From positions 2,666,001-2,730,000 of the forward strand of contig OY781463.1 in assembly GCA_963676725.1 (NCBI GenBank): a stretch of 64,000 bases of DNA, written 5' to 3'. The notes beneath the pieces are model-generated. The model ran no database searches, was not told the origin of the DNA, and saw only the letters and a program-made list of their open reading frames with translations. Every line of letters begins with the position of its first letter. Within the stretch, counting starts at the first letter, position 1. Positions 38,063 through 46,750 of the stretch are shown in pieces. This stretch comes from G963662905 sp963676725 (lineage in GTDB: Bacteria; Bacteroidota; Bacteroidia; Bacteroidales; WRLA01). The position numbers were made by a program, and so were the translations under genes.

Positions 38063-41000
38063 TTACATATAAATAATTTTCTGCACAATATCCTTTCCGC
38101 TTCCATTTCTAAAATGCGCTTTCAAATAATAAATCCCTTTAGGCACGGCCCATTGCGACATAGCAAAACGATGTTCATTATTACCCTCATTAAGTTCAAA
38201 TTCAGTAAAATGAACCAATAATCCCTGAGCATCATAGAATTCGCATTCGAGCACATCTGAAGCCTCACTTTCGAGCCTCAGCTGTAATAAATCACGCACC
38301 GGGTTCGGGTAAAGCAGCATCTCAACTTCCTGCTCTTCGCTAGCAATCGGTGCTTCTTCATTCAAAATATGCCAATTTGCGAGTTCATCACCCGATTTAT
38401 AAGACTGTATATCGCTCCAGCTCAAATTGATCAGCTTATCAGGGCCATCCCCCTTAAATGTAGCCATTGTATTTTCATCAAGCACAAGTGATGAAAAATC
38501 TTCATCAGCATCAATCACAAGGCTCAACGAATAGTTGCGTAGGTCATCAGGGATATCCGAAACATTTATATAAACGTTCAGTTCATTTCCATCAAGCGAC
38601 CAGGAGAGCTGCGATTGATCCCGAACACGCAAGTATTCATAAACTTCCTGTAATGGCGCCATCCACATAATATCCGAACCATCTTTACCGTAGGTATCAT
38701 TTAAGTACTGCATATAGTATTCAAAAGTATCGAACAGCAAACTTCCACCGATTGATGTATTTTCTACCCTATGTGTAAACTCTGTCCACCAAAAATGTGT
38801 ACCATCAGCTGTGCGAGCTGCAATATCATCCATCATTTCATGAATTGCCGGCAATGTTGCAAACAAATCATCGTATAAATAACGACGGTAAATCCTTAGA
38901 TCGCTCTCATAATCCAGAGGATTATCAACAGGCAAACCATTATACAAACCCAGATAGGAATCGATTTTTGAATAAATCACCTTATAGCCCAGTTCTTTGG
39001 CAGGTCCAAAATATTCAGGATCGCCCGAAGGGGATATAAAATGCGTCATGCTAATGCCTGTTTTATTCAAAACATGATCGTAGTTTGATTGGATTTCCCA
39101 ATTATAATCAATTGTGCCATAAGCGCTATGCGAATAAGAATGATTAATTGCTTCCCAGCCATGATTATACAATTCGCTCAACTCACTCCACTTAATGTAT
39201 GATGGTGTATTCACATGCAAATCGCTATAGCTACTGTTTACACTATACCATGCCAGAGAAGCCCTGAACGGGATATCGTTTCCGCAGCCGTCTGTCGTAT
39301 TCAGTCCCGGATACCAGGTATTATTGTGGGCAACATATCCACCCTCAAAAAGTGGGTACGCATTGGTATAGGCGCATGAACGGCCATCATCGAGCGTAAA
39401 GCTGTATGCAATCATTTTATTGAAACGGAGCACAGCTTTTTCCACATCGAGGCTTGAGGGAACCTCATCAAAGAGCACTTTAAAAGAGATTGTTCCGGCA
39501 GGCACTTCATCAGTGATCGTAATAAGAACAGAATCTGAAACAGCTTGCAGCCCTTCAGAATCGGTCAATCTTGCCTTTAACCAATATTCGCCGGCTTCAT
39601 CAAACAATAAATTGGATGTATAAGGAGCCTCCGTTAAAGACAAAAGACTCTCATCATTTACCATAAAATCGATTTGTTGTGGAGCAGCTGTTCCCGGGCT
39701 TGCCTGCATTAATTCAGCAGTAAGTTCACCACCGCCACCATTGCCGTTATGGGCAACATTGGAATGATCTTCGTTAAACCAAACAAATGGTGTGCTGCCC
39801 CCAGTAAAACGCATACTCTTAATGCCCATGACAAAGATGCCGGCACCGGCGCTATATGGGAACTCGATTAAAGAAATATTTGTAAAATCAATGGCCGGGT
39901 CAAAATCCGACAAAGGAATACGGATTGTAGTCCAATCGCTTAAATCACTGCCAAGGGCATCAATATAACTTTTTATGTAGAGGCTGCCCGTTGCTTCGGG
40001 GCGCAGGCGAATCTTCGACCAATTTGTTGATCCTCCAATATCTTTAATAATAATTTCAAGCGTATCATTTCCTCCAATGGTAACATCATGCTTGGGCGCA
40101 TACACATTTACTTCATTGCAACTGATTTTCAGTTTTCTGTATCCATTATCCGGACAGCTTACGCGCATATACATTGGTTCAGGAGCAATAAAACCACCAA
40201 TACTGGCAGATAAGGAAACCATTGCAGGCGACAAATACTCAGCATTATCATCAGGACTATCCAGATGAACGGACAGCATGGAAATGGGGGTTGCCGGCTC
40301 AGGCACGATAAAGTGAATAGTATCGCTGTGAAACAACTCTCCACTCTCCATCAAAACCTCAGCAAAAAGCGTATGTGCACCGATTTCGGTCATTTGTACA
40401 CTTCCTGCTATATTTCCATGAGAAATAGGATCGAAAGGCATATTGTCCAGATAAAAAACGGCCTCACTGATGGCATTTACAGGTGCATCCGGCACAATCA
40501 CTTCTGCATTGATTTCACCGGCACCACCGTTGCCATTATGTGCATTATCGATTTGATCGTAGCCAAACCATGTATAAGGATTGCTGCCGCCTACAAAACT
40601 CACTTCCTTTATTTCGAGTTGGAAGAAACCTGCGCCGGCACTGTATGGAAATTCGATATAATCGAGGTCGGTAAAATCTATGGTACTGCTAAAATCGCTG
40701 AGTGGAATCCGAAGCCTGAGCCAATCCATTGAAGGACCACCTGCAGCATTCACATATGATGACAGGCTCAAAGTACCAATTGCCTGTGGGCGAATACGGA
40801 TTTTTGACCAATTTGCATTGGCATAAACATCGCGCAGCTCTATTATTAGAGTGTCATTACCACCAAAAACAACATTTTTTCCCGGGCCGTAGATACTTGT
40901 AGCATTATTCCCTAATTTCAATTTTCGATAACCATCTTCTGTGCACCAAACAGATAAATATGGTGATTCAGCAAAAGACGCCCCATCAACGAGAGCAGAA

Positions 41001-41944
41001 AAAGACAGATAATCGTATTGTTGGATACTATCATTATTGGATGGGTTCAATATGGAGACAAGAACATTTCCCGGCTCCGGCTCAGGAGGCGCATAGACAA
41101 AAATATCAATTGCTTCACTATACACATAGCTGCCATCATTTTTGTATGCGGCAGACTGAAATTGATGCCAAAGACTATCGGGAGGAACAACATCCACAGA
41201 ATATGGAGGTGTAGCATCCTGTCCTACAGACACTCCATCAACAAAAAACTCCATATATTGCACATCGCCAATAGGTGGCGTAGCATCAAATACTTCAGCA
41301 AGTAGTTCGCCCACATTGCCATCACCATTATGGGCATTATCCGTTTTCCCTTCACCAAACCAAAGATAAGGCATTGCACCACCAGTGAAAACCACCTCAG
41401 CAATATCAAGTGTAAAATCATCAGCATCAGCACTATAAGGAAATTCAAAATAGGCCAGACTTGTAAAGTCTATTGATGCATCAAAGTCCTCTAAAGGAAT
41501 CGAAATAGTAGTCCAATCGCCGCCAACACCCCCGGCAGCATCAACATATTGATTAAGATAGAGATTCCCTGAAGCATTTGGGCGCAATTTGATGCGGTTC
41601 CATTGTGCGCTTCCCAGAACATCCCTTAAAGTAATTTTCAGTGTGTTGTTTCCGGATGCCATAACATTTTGCGCCGGGCCGTAAACGCTATTGGGATTAT
41701 TCCCAAACTTCAGTTTGCGATAACCATCTGCATTATCAATAACCCGAAGAAAGGCCGGCGTACCCGGAATAACACCTTCTGCGGAGGCTTCCATCATAAG
41801 GCTTTCGCCAAACAATACTGTATCACCTTGATGCGGTGACAACAACTGAACTTCCTGAGAAATCCCTTGAAAAGAATATAAGTTAAAGAAAATGAAAACA
41901 ATTGCCAATTTTCCCACTAATTTTTTAGAGTAAAAACCTACCAT
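38063..41944 (-). CDS. T9SS-exported NodB-like deacetylase-family protein with three CBM-like modules
   Basis: 1293 aa from the ATG at 41944. The frame is open 46 codons further upstream, but a predicted promoter at 42032-42025 and a good signal peptide (MVGFYSKKLVGKLAIVFIF... to GISQ, about 30 residues) support the internal start. Three tandem modules (about 60-205, 325-475, 595-735) share DGYRKLK, WSKIRLRP, DWTTIRIPLSDF, EFPYSA and AHNGNGG and resemble carbohydrate-binding beta-sandwiches; Ig-like domains follow each. A NodB/polysaccharide-deacetylase-like domain (about 840-1090) has FTLDDG (metal Asp) and NHSYSHS (His pair). The last about 75 residues are a T9SS type-A sorting domain (LLYPNPVRD to VQKIIYM). 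It probably acts at the cell surface on a polysaccharide; the substrate is unknown. Confidence 0.85.
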   Translation of the reverse strand: MVGFYSKKLVGKLAIVFIFFNLYSFQGISQEVQLLSPHQGDTVLFGESLMMEASAEGVIPGTPAFLRVIDNADGYRKLKFGNNPNSVYGPAQNVMASGNNTLKITLRDVLGSAQWNRIKLRPNASGNLYLNQYVDAAGGVGGDWTTISIPLEDFDASIDFTSLAYFEFPYSADADDFTLDIAEVVFTGGAMPYLWFGEGKTDNAHNGDGNVGELLAEVFDATPPIGDVQYMEFFVDGVSVGQDATPPYSVDVVPPDSLWHQFQSAAYKNDGSYVYSEAIDIFVYAPPEPEPGNVLVSILNPSNNDSIQQYDYLSFSALVDGASFAESPYLSVWCTEDGYRKLKLGNNATSIYGPGKNVVFGGNDTLIIELRDVYANANWSKIRIRPQAIGTLSLSSYVNAAGGPSMDWLRLRIPLSDFSSTIDFTDLDYIEFPYSAGAGFFQLEIKEVSFVGGSNPYTWFGYDQIDNAHNGNGGAGEINAEVIVPDAPVNAISEAVFYLDNMPFDPISHGNIAGSVQMTEIGAHTLFAEVLMESGELFHSDTIHFIVPEPATPISMLSVHLDSPDDNAEYLSPAMVSLSASIGGFIAPEPMYMRVSCPDNGYRKLKISCNEVNVYAPKHDVTIGGNDTLEIIIKDIGGSTNWSKIRLRPEATGSLYIKSYIDALGSDLSDWTTIRIPLSDFDPAIDFTNISLIEFPYSAGAGIFVMGIKSMRFTGGSTPFVWFNEDHSNVAHNGNGGGGELTAELMQASPGTAAPQQIDFMVNDESLLSLTEAPYTSNLLFDEAGEYWLKARLTDSEGLQAVSDSVLITITDEVPAGTISFKVLFDEVPSSLDVEKAVLRFNKMIAYSFTLDDGRSCAYTNAYPLFEGGYVAHNNTWYPGLNTTDGCGNDIPFRASLAWYSVNSSYSDLHVNTPSYIKWSELSELYNHGWEAINHSYSHSAYGTIDYNWEIQSNYDHVLNKTGISMTHFISPSGDPEYFGPAKELGYKVIYSKIDSYLGLYNGLPVDNPLDYESDLRIYRRYLYDDLFATLPAIHEMMDDIAARTADGTHFWWTEFTHRVENTSIGGSLLFDTFEYYMQYLNDTYGKDGSDIMWMAPLQEVYEYLRVRDQSQLSWSLDGNELNVYINVSDIPDDLRNYSLSLVIDADEDFSSLVLDENTMATFKGDGPDKLINLSWSDIQSYKSGDELANWHILNEEAPIASEEQEVEMLLYPNPVRDLLQLRLESEASDVLECEFYDAQGLLVHFTEFELNEGNNEHRFAMSQWAVPKGIYYLKAHFRNGSGKDIVQKIIYM

Positions 41945-42024
41945 AGCATATTGCGTTTTAAATAATAAACCTAATAAAATAAATCGACCCCTGTGGGATG
42001 AGTCAAAAATATCGCCTGTTGCCA

Positions 42025-42032
42025 CAAATATA
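42025..42032 (-). promoter_or_regulatory. Predicted -7 box of the NodB-like gene
   Basis: TATATTTG on the - strand matches TAnnTTTG and would give a leader of about 75 nt to the ATG at 41944. No clear -33 box is seen. Confidence 0.45.
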
Positions 42033-42278
42033 TATATAATACACACTGTTTGCAATACTTTCTCACAAAAAATACGCAGCAATTAGTAAGTGTGCATCTT
42101 TCTTTGGTTTTCGTTCAAAATGAGGCAAAAACCCAGAGACAAAAAAAATTAAATCAAACGAATAATAAACACTGAATTCTATGCGCATTTTCATCGAATC
42201 ACCTAAACCCGGCATATACATTAACCATTGAAAACAATTGCCCAAATAAAAAACCGACAGACTTATGCAGCCTTTAAG

Positions 42279-42286
42279 TATATTTG
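42279..42286 (+). promoter_or_regulatory. Predicted -7 box of the first P-domain gene
   Basis: TATATTTG, 76 bp before the start codon at 42363, matches TAnnTTTG. The 418-bp divergent gap (41945-42362) otherwise holds nothing recognisable. Confidence 0.45.
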
Positions 42287-42362
42287 CCCGATGAAGATAA
42301 ATTTGAATACTTAATCAAAAAAATTCCAATACCCTTGTCTCTCCATCAAATTTGAATCATTT

Positions 42363-43907
42363 ATGAACTCCATTTTTAAAACCGTCATACTTTCAATTTT
42401 TTTATTCCTGAGCACATTTCACTCACTACAAGGCCAAAACAGGGCTTGTCAAGACTTCAGTCTTTATATTGACACACTCAATTGCATTCCGGTTCCTGTT
42501 GCCGAGACCGATGGTTATCTGTACTTTAACTTATGCCCCGATCAGGAAGTCCATATTGCTGTTTATGGTGTTTATCCGGACAATGGCACTTTTTACACCC
42601 AGCACGACACCCTAAACACCTATACTTGGGTTTTTGGCGATGGTGCAACTGAAACAACAATCAAAGAACCATATACAGATCACGAATACAACAGCATAAA
42701 AGGTTATGATTTAAGCATCAGCGCAAAAGATACCGAAGGATGCGAAAGTGACCCCATTACTAATGTAAGGGCGCGAATTGCAGGGAGTCCGATTACATCG
42801 ATCAATACAAGCGGCACATTTTGTCAGTACGACACAGTAAATGTAAATATCAGTTCTATTGTTCAGGTATCTGAATACACCTATGAACTAGATGCCAGCC
42901 AAAGTTTTGATAGTACAATGTTCTTACCCGATGGACCAAATTGTGCCCCCGGATATTATTTTACTGATGTTGTTTTTGATGTCTTTACTCCGGGCGCATC
43001 CATCACAAGCGAGGAAGACATACTCTCCGTTTGTGTAAATATGGAACATACGTATATTGGAGATTTATCCATGGAGCTCATTTGTCCCAGTGGCAAAACC
43101 GTACAGCTTAAAACACAGGCAGGAGGAGGTCGATATTTTGGTTCTCCGGGCTGTATGCCAACACCACACACTTGCGATGATGGTGCAAAAAAATGCAATG
43201 CAGCTTCCAATCCGGCAGGCGAAGGCTGGAATTATTGCTGGTCGGAATATTATCCCAATCGTGGGGATATTAATAATGGCCCTGTTGTCGGGAACAACCA
43301 AATCGACTCTACAGATTCTGAAGGCCTTGAGGGTTTTTACCAACCCGCAAACTCATTTCAAGGGCTTATAGGATGCCCATTAAATGGCTTGTGGACAATC
43401 AAAATTACTGATCATTTGGGCATTGATAATGGCTATATTTTCGATTGGACATTAAACCTCGACCCCGCCCTACTTCCTCAAAGCTGGTCATATACAGTTC
43501 CATATGATTCTGCCGGCATCAGTGGACCAGGTGTTATTAGTCAACAAAACGGAATAATGGTATTTAGCCCACCGACATCCGGAACCCAAAACTATACCGT
43601 TACAGCCTACGATGAGTACGGCTGTTCTTTCGACAGTATTATCGAATTAGAAATACAATCAATGCCCGAATTAATCATGCCCGACACTGTGGCTTTTTGC
43701 GCAGGTGGATATATAGATATTGATGGTGGAAGCTGCACTAATTGCACATATTTATGGAATAATGGCGATACAGATCATGAAATTAGGGTTTCGAATGGCG
43801 GAACCTATTGGAGAAAGGTTTTTAGCCAAGCTGGATGCTCGGCAACAGATACTTGTATTGTATTGGAGCGGCCTATTCCGCCGCCAATCCAGATCAAACA
43901 TAATTAA
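42363..43907 (+). CDS. Secreted PKD / proprotein-convertase P-domain protein (paralogue 1)
   Basis: 514 aa. Signal peptide (about 1-25, SLQGQ), a PKD-like domain (about 70-140, YTWVFGDGATET), a proprotein-convertase P domain (about 190-370; VCVNMEHTYIGDLSMELICP, then CPLNGLWTIKITD and DNGYIFDWTLNLDP), and an Ig-like C-terminal domain (CTYLWNNGDTDHEI). P domains are beta-sandwiches usually attached to proteases or adhesins; no protease domain is present. The protein stops at PIPPPIQIKHN and has no recognisable T9SS sorting domain. It is a tandem paralogue of the next gene, with extra Cys pairs in a CMPTPHTCDDGAKKC insert. A role in surface adhesion is a guess. Confidence 0.85.
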   Translation: MNSIFKTVILSIFLFLSTFHSLQGQNRACQDFSLYIDTLNCIPVPVAETDGYLYFNLCPDQEVHIAVYGVYPDNGTFYTQHDTLNTYTWVFGDGATETTIKEPYTDHEYNSIKGYDLSISAKDTEGCESDPITNVRARIAGSPITSINTSGTFCQYDTVNVNISSIVQVSEYTYELDASQSFDSTMFLPDGPNCAPGYYFTDVVFDVFTPGASITSEEDILSVCVNMEHTYIGDLSMELICPSGKTVQLKTQAGGGRYFGSPGCMPTPHTCDDGAKKCNAASNPAGEGWNYCWSEYYPNRGDINNGPVVGNNQIDSTDSEGLEGFYQPANSFQGLIGCPLNGLWTIKITDHLGIDNGYIFDWTLNLDPALLPQSWSYTVPYDSAGISGPGVISQQNGIMVFSPPTSGTQNYTVTAYDEYGCSFDSIIELEIQSMPELIMPDTVAFCAGGYIDIDGGSCTNCTYLWNNGDTDHEIRVSNGGTYWRKVFSQAGCSATDTCIVLERPIPPPIQIKHN

Positions 43908-44027
43908 TGCTTGTGTCCTATGGGCAAACAAATGACTTTATAAACTAGCTTGAAATATTCTGCTTTTCCGACATAAAATTCCTATCAGGCGTAGATCGAA
44001 ACCAACAAATCCCATCGTTTTTTTCTA

Positions 44028-44035
44028 TATATTTG
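44028..44035 (+). promoter_or_regulatory. Predicted -7 box of the second P-domain gene
   Basis: TATATTTG, 87 bp before the predicted TTG start at 44123, the same box and similar spacing as upstream of the paralogue at 42363. Confidence 0.45.
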
Positions 44036-44122
44036 CCAATAAGGGAATAATTCCGAAATGCTGTTGCTTTTCCCTTTTATTATACAGCCCGGAATTATTG
44101 CTTCTGCTAACTAAATGGTGTT

Positions 44123-45652
44123 TTGAAAATAAAAGCCCTTTTTACTTGCCTGCTATTGATGGCAGTATTGAATATGTCCTTGGCACAGAACCCACCCTGC
44201 CAGCGGGCGCAAATTTATTTCGACACACTCAACTGCTCTCCTCAACCGCTTGTTGAAGATGGTATTTTATACTTTAACCTCTGCAAAGGCGATAGTCTTA
44301 AGCTGCAGGCATTAACAGAATATCCTGAAAATTACAACTTTTACACCCAGCACGACAGTCTGCACAGTTTCCGGTGGTCTTTCACCGATGATGACCTGAT
44401 TCTTACGGAAGGAATAAATCATGCTGCTTACAAATACACAGAAGTCAATGGATACGACATCAGCATTAGCCTGATTGACAGCAATGATTGCAGCAGCAAT
44501 ACACAAATAGCCCGTGTACGCATTGCGGGAAACCCCATCACCGGTATTGGTTTGGATAATCCCTATTGCCACCACGACACGATTAGCATCAGCACAGCAA
44601 CTATCGGACAGGTAATCCCCTACTCTTATGAGCATACTTCCACGCAAAAATTTGAAGAAGAAACTTTTCTGCCCGATGGCCCTGACTGTTTCCCTGGTTA
44701 CTATTATACCGATGTGGTTTTCAGTGCATTCCTACCCGATCAAATTATAAGTGCCCCCGAGGATATCGTCAGCGTTTGCGTCAATATGGAACATACGTAT
44801 ATGGGCGATCTTTCCATGTATATGATTTGCCCCAATGGGCAGACTGTGATGCTTAAAAAGCAAATCCAATACAATCATCGTATGGGCGAACCCGCCGGAA
44901 TGCCCAATCCACGTTCGATGGACAATCCGAACTTTGAATGTCTTGCGGACAGTAACCCTCCGGGCATCGGATGGAATTATTGCTGGTCGGAGCTTTATCC
45001 AAATACAGGTTCTATCAATGATGGAGCTGTTATAGGAAGCAATCAGTTGGATTCGACCTATATTTCTACGGTCCAGAACTATTTTGCGCCAGATAATTCT
45101 TTCGCAGGATTGGTTGGCTGCCCTTTAAATGGTTTATGGACCATCAAAATCAGGGACACCTTAAATATTGACAATGGCTATATTTTCGAATGGACCCTCA
45201 ATCTCGATGAAAATTTACTCCCACCCGGTTGGTCCTATTTTGTGGACACCGATTCTATTATTATGTCGGGAGTAAATATTCTCAGCACAAACAATAGCCA
45301 AACCATTATTGCGCCACCCGATACAGGCACTTATCAATACACCTACACTGTAATTGATGATTATGGATGCCATTGGGACACACTTATCCCTTTAGTTGTA
45401 GCACCATTGCCCGATTATCATTTGCCTGCCGATGATATAGCCTGCCCTGATATTGAAATAGATATCGTAGGGAGCAATTGCCCTTTTTGCAGCTATTTAT
45501 GGAGTACAGGAGAAAATACAGCCCAAATCAGCACAGTTCTTTCAGGAATTATTTGGTGCGAAGTAACCGACACAAATAGCTGTAGCAGCCGTGATACAAT
45601 GGTGTTGTTGCGCCATCCCAAGCCTCCGCCTATTAACATCTACCACGAATAA
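44123..45652 (+). CDS. Secreted PKD / proprotein-convertase P-domain protein (paralogue 2)
   Basis: 509 aa. The start chosen is a TTG because it gives a complete lysine-containing signal peptide (KIKALFTCLLLMAVLNMSLA, cleaved before Q); the upstream ATG at 44114 hits a stop at once. Domains follow paralogue 1: PKD-like (about 60-135), P domain (about 190-365; VCVNMEHTYMGDLSMYMICP, CPLNGLWTIKIRD) and an Ig-like end (CSYLWSTGENT). The C-terminus PKPPPINIYHE matches that of the paralogue and of the propeller protein at 59270. The two genes arose by tandem duplication and have diverged considerably. No T9SS domain is recognised. Confidence 0.82.
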   Translation: MKIKALFTCLLLMAVLNMSLAQNPPCQRAQIYFDTLNCSPQPLVEDGILYFNLCKGDSLKLQALTEYPENYNFYTQHDSLHSFRWSFTDDDLILTEGINHAAYKYTEVNGYDISISLIDSNDCSSNTQIARVRIAGNPITGIGLDNPYCHHDTISISTATIGQVIPYSYEHTSTQKFEEETFLPDGPDCFPGYYYTDVVFSAFLPDQIISAPEDIVSVCVNMEHTYMGDLSMYMICPNGQTVMLKKQIQYNHRMGEPAGMPNPRSMDNPNFECLADSNPPGIGWNYCWSELYPNTGSINDGAVIGSNQLDSTYISTVQNYFAPDNSFAGLVGCPLNGLWTIKIRDTLNIDNGYIFEWTLNLDENLLPPGWSYFVDTDSIIMSGVNILSTNNSQTIIAPPDTGTYQYTYTVIDDYGCHWDTLIPLVVAPLPDYHLPADDIACPDIEIDIVGSNCPFCSYLWSTGENTAQISTVLSGIIWCEVTDTNSCSSRDTMVLLRHPKPPPINIYHE

Positions 45653-45769
45653 AAGGATTCTTCATGCTTACCAGTCCCTGATAAAACAAATATTTAGTTT
45701 GCTTTTGCTTGGCAATCTCTTTAAAAATACATTTCTATTATTTTATTATCTATTCCATCCAAATTCGCA

Positions 45770-45884
45770 TCAAAGCTATATTAAAGCTATATCAAAGCCT
45801 CTTCAAATACGTTATAGGTACGTTATAAGTACGTTACAAGTACGTTTCAAGTACGTTTCAAGTACGTTATAGATACGTTCTAGA
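45770..45884. repeat. Array of 11-bp tandem repeats
   Basis: Four degenerate units of the type TCAAAGCTATA (45770-45813) run in register into seven units of TACGTTATAAG/TACGTTTCAAG (45808-45884), all spaced exactly 11 bp. An inverted copy, TACTTGAAACGTA, follows at 45899-45911. The rest of the 456-bp gap (45653-46108) contains nothing recognisable. Confidence 0.8.
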
Positions 45885-46108
45885 TCGTTTTTATAACATA
45901 CTTGAAACGTATTTGATACGTAGAAGATCAAGTTTAAATACGGTTTAGCTATTGCTCCAATCAGGCTTTACTATGGCCAAATACCGGTATTAGTATAGAA
46001 TATTTGCTGCCATAAAATAAGCAGTTCCTAGAATCGTTGGGCATTATTAAACAAGAACAGCAGAACAAGTAGTGATGGTTCTGCATATGACAGAGGCACA
46101 GCTTCCCC

Positions 46109-46738
46109 TTATCGAATTACCGGCAGGGATAAGCGATACTTCACTACAATCAGGCGCAAAGCAATTACAGAGACAATCGTAATAAACTCGATAAGCATGG
46201 GAGCAAGTCCAAGGTACTGCAAGATAAAAAACAAAGCACCACCAAAAATACATACGGTTGCATAAATTTCTTTCCGAAGGATCAAGGGGATTTCATTATT
46301 AAAGATATCGCGTAAAACACCACCAAAGACTGCTGTTAGGGTTCCCATCAGCACACTAACCACGGGCGACAAGCCTCTTGCCAGAGCCGTTTCAATTCCA
46401 ATGATTGTAAATACGCCAATACCTATACTATCGAATAAGAACAGCGTTTTCCGTAAGCGCCCGATATATTTCCGGAATAAGACAGCAGCAGGAACAGCGA
46501 GCAGAGCAACGAGCATATATTCCGGATAAAGCATCCATCCTACAGGAGTATTTCCAAGAAGAAGGTCGCGCACTGTGCCTCCGCCCAAAGCGGTAAGAAA
46601 GGCCACAACGGCGAGACCAAACAAATCGTAGCGCTTTTCGATACCCGACAATGCCCCTGACAAAGCAAAGGCAAAAACCCCGAGCAAATCAAGAAGGTAA
46701 ATTGAGGACAATTCCGACATCATGATAAATGCTTTCAA
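46109..46738 (-). CDS. YicG/UPF0126 (TRIC-like) membrane protein
   Basis: 209 aa with about seven hydrophobic helices and two copies of the UPF0126 repeat, each carrying the glycine-arginine signature (GGGTVRD and GGVLRD). The family is related to trimeric intracellular cation channels; bacterial members have been linked to cation or glycine movement across the inner membrane, but the substrate here cannot be read from sequence. The start may be the first ATG or the MSEL six codons in. It lies 12 bp downstream of the subtilase gene and probably shares its transcript. Confidence 0.88.
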   Translation of the reverse strand: MKAFIMMSELSSIYLLDLLGVFAFALSGALSGIEKRYDLFGLAVVAFLTALGGGTVRDLLLGNTPVGWMLYPEYMLVALLAVPAAVLFRKYIGRLRKTLFLFDSIGIGVFTIIGIETALARGLSPVVSVLMGTLTAVFGGVLRDIFNNEIPLILRKEIYATVCIFGGALFFILQYLGLAPMLIEFITIVSVIALRLIVVKYRLSLPVIR

Positions 46739-46750
46739 GCGGAGAATCGA

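Noticed and set aside
41945..42082. 46-codon N-terminal extension of the NodB-like protein
   Set aside because: It would cross the predicted promoter box and bury the signal peptide; the internal ATG at 41944 fits an exported protein.
45591..45872. 93-codon frame overlapping the end of the second P-domain gene
   Set aside because: It overlaps a solid gene and its 3' half is just the translated 11-bp repeats.
45770..45911. CRISPR array
   Set aside because: Units are 11 bp and contiguous with no spacers, and no cas genes are present.
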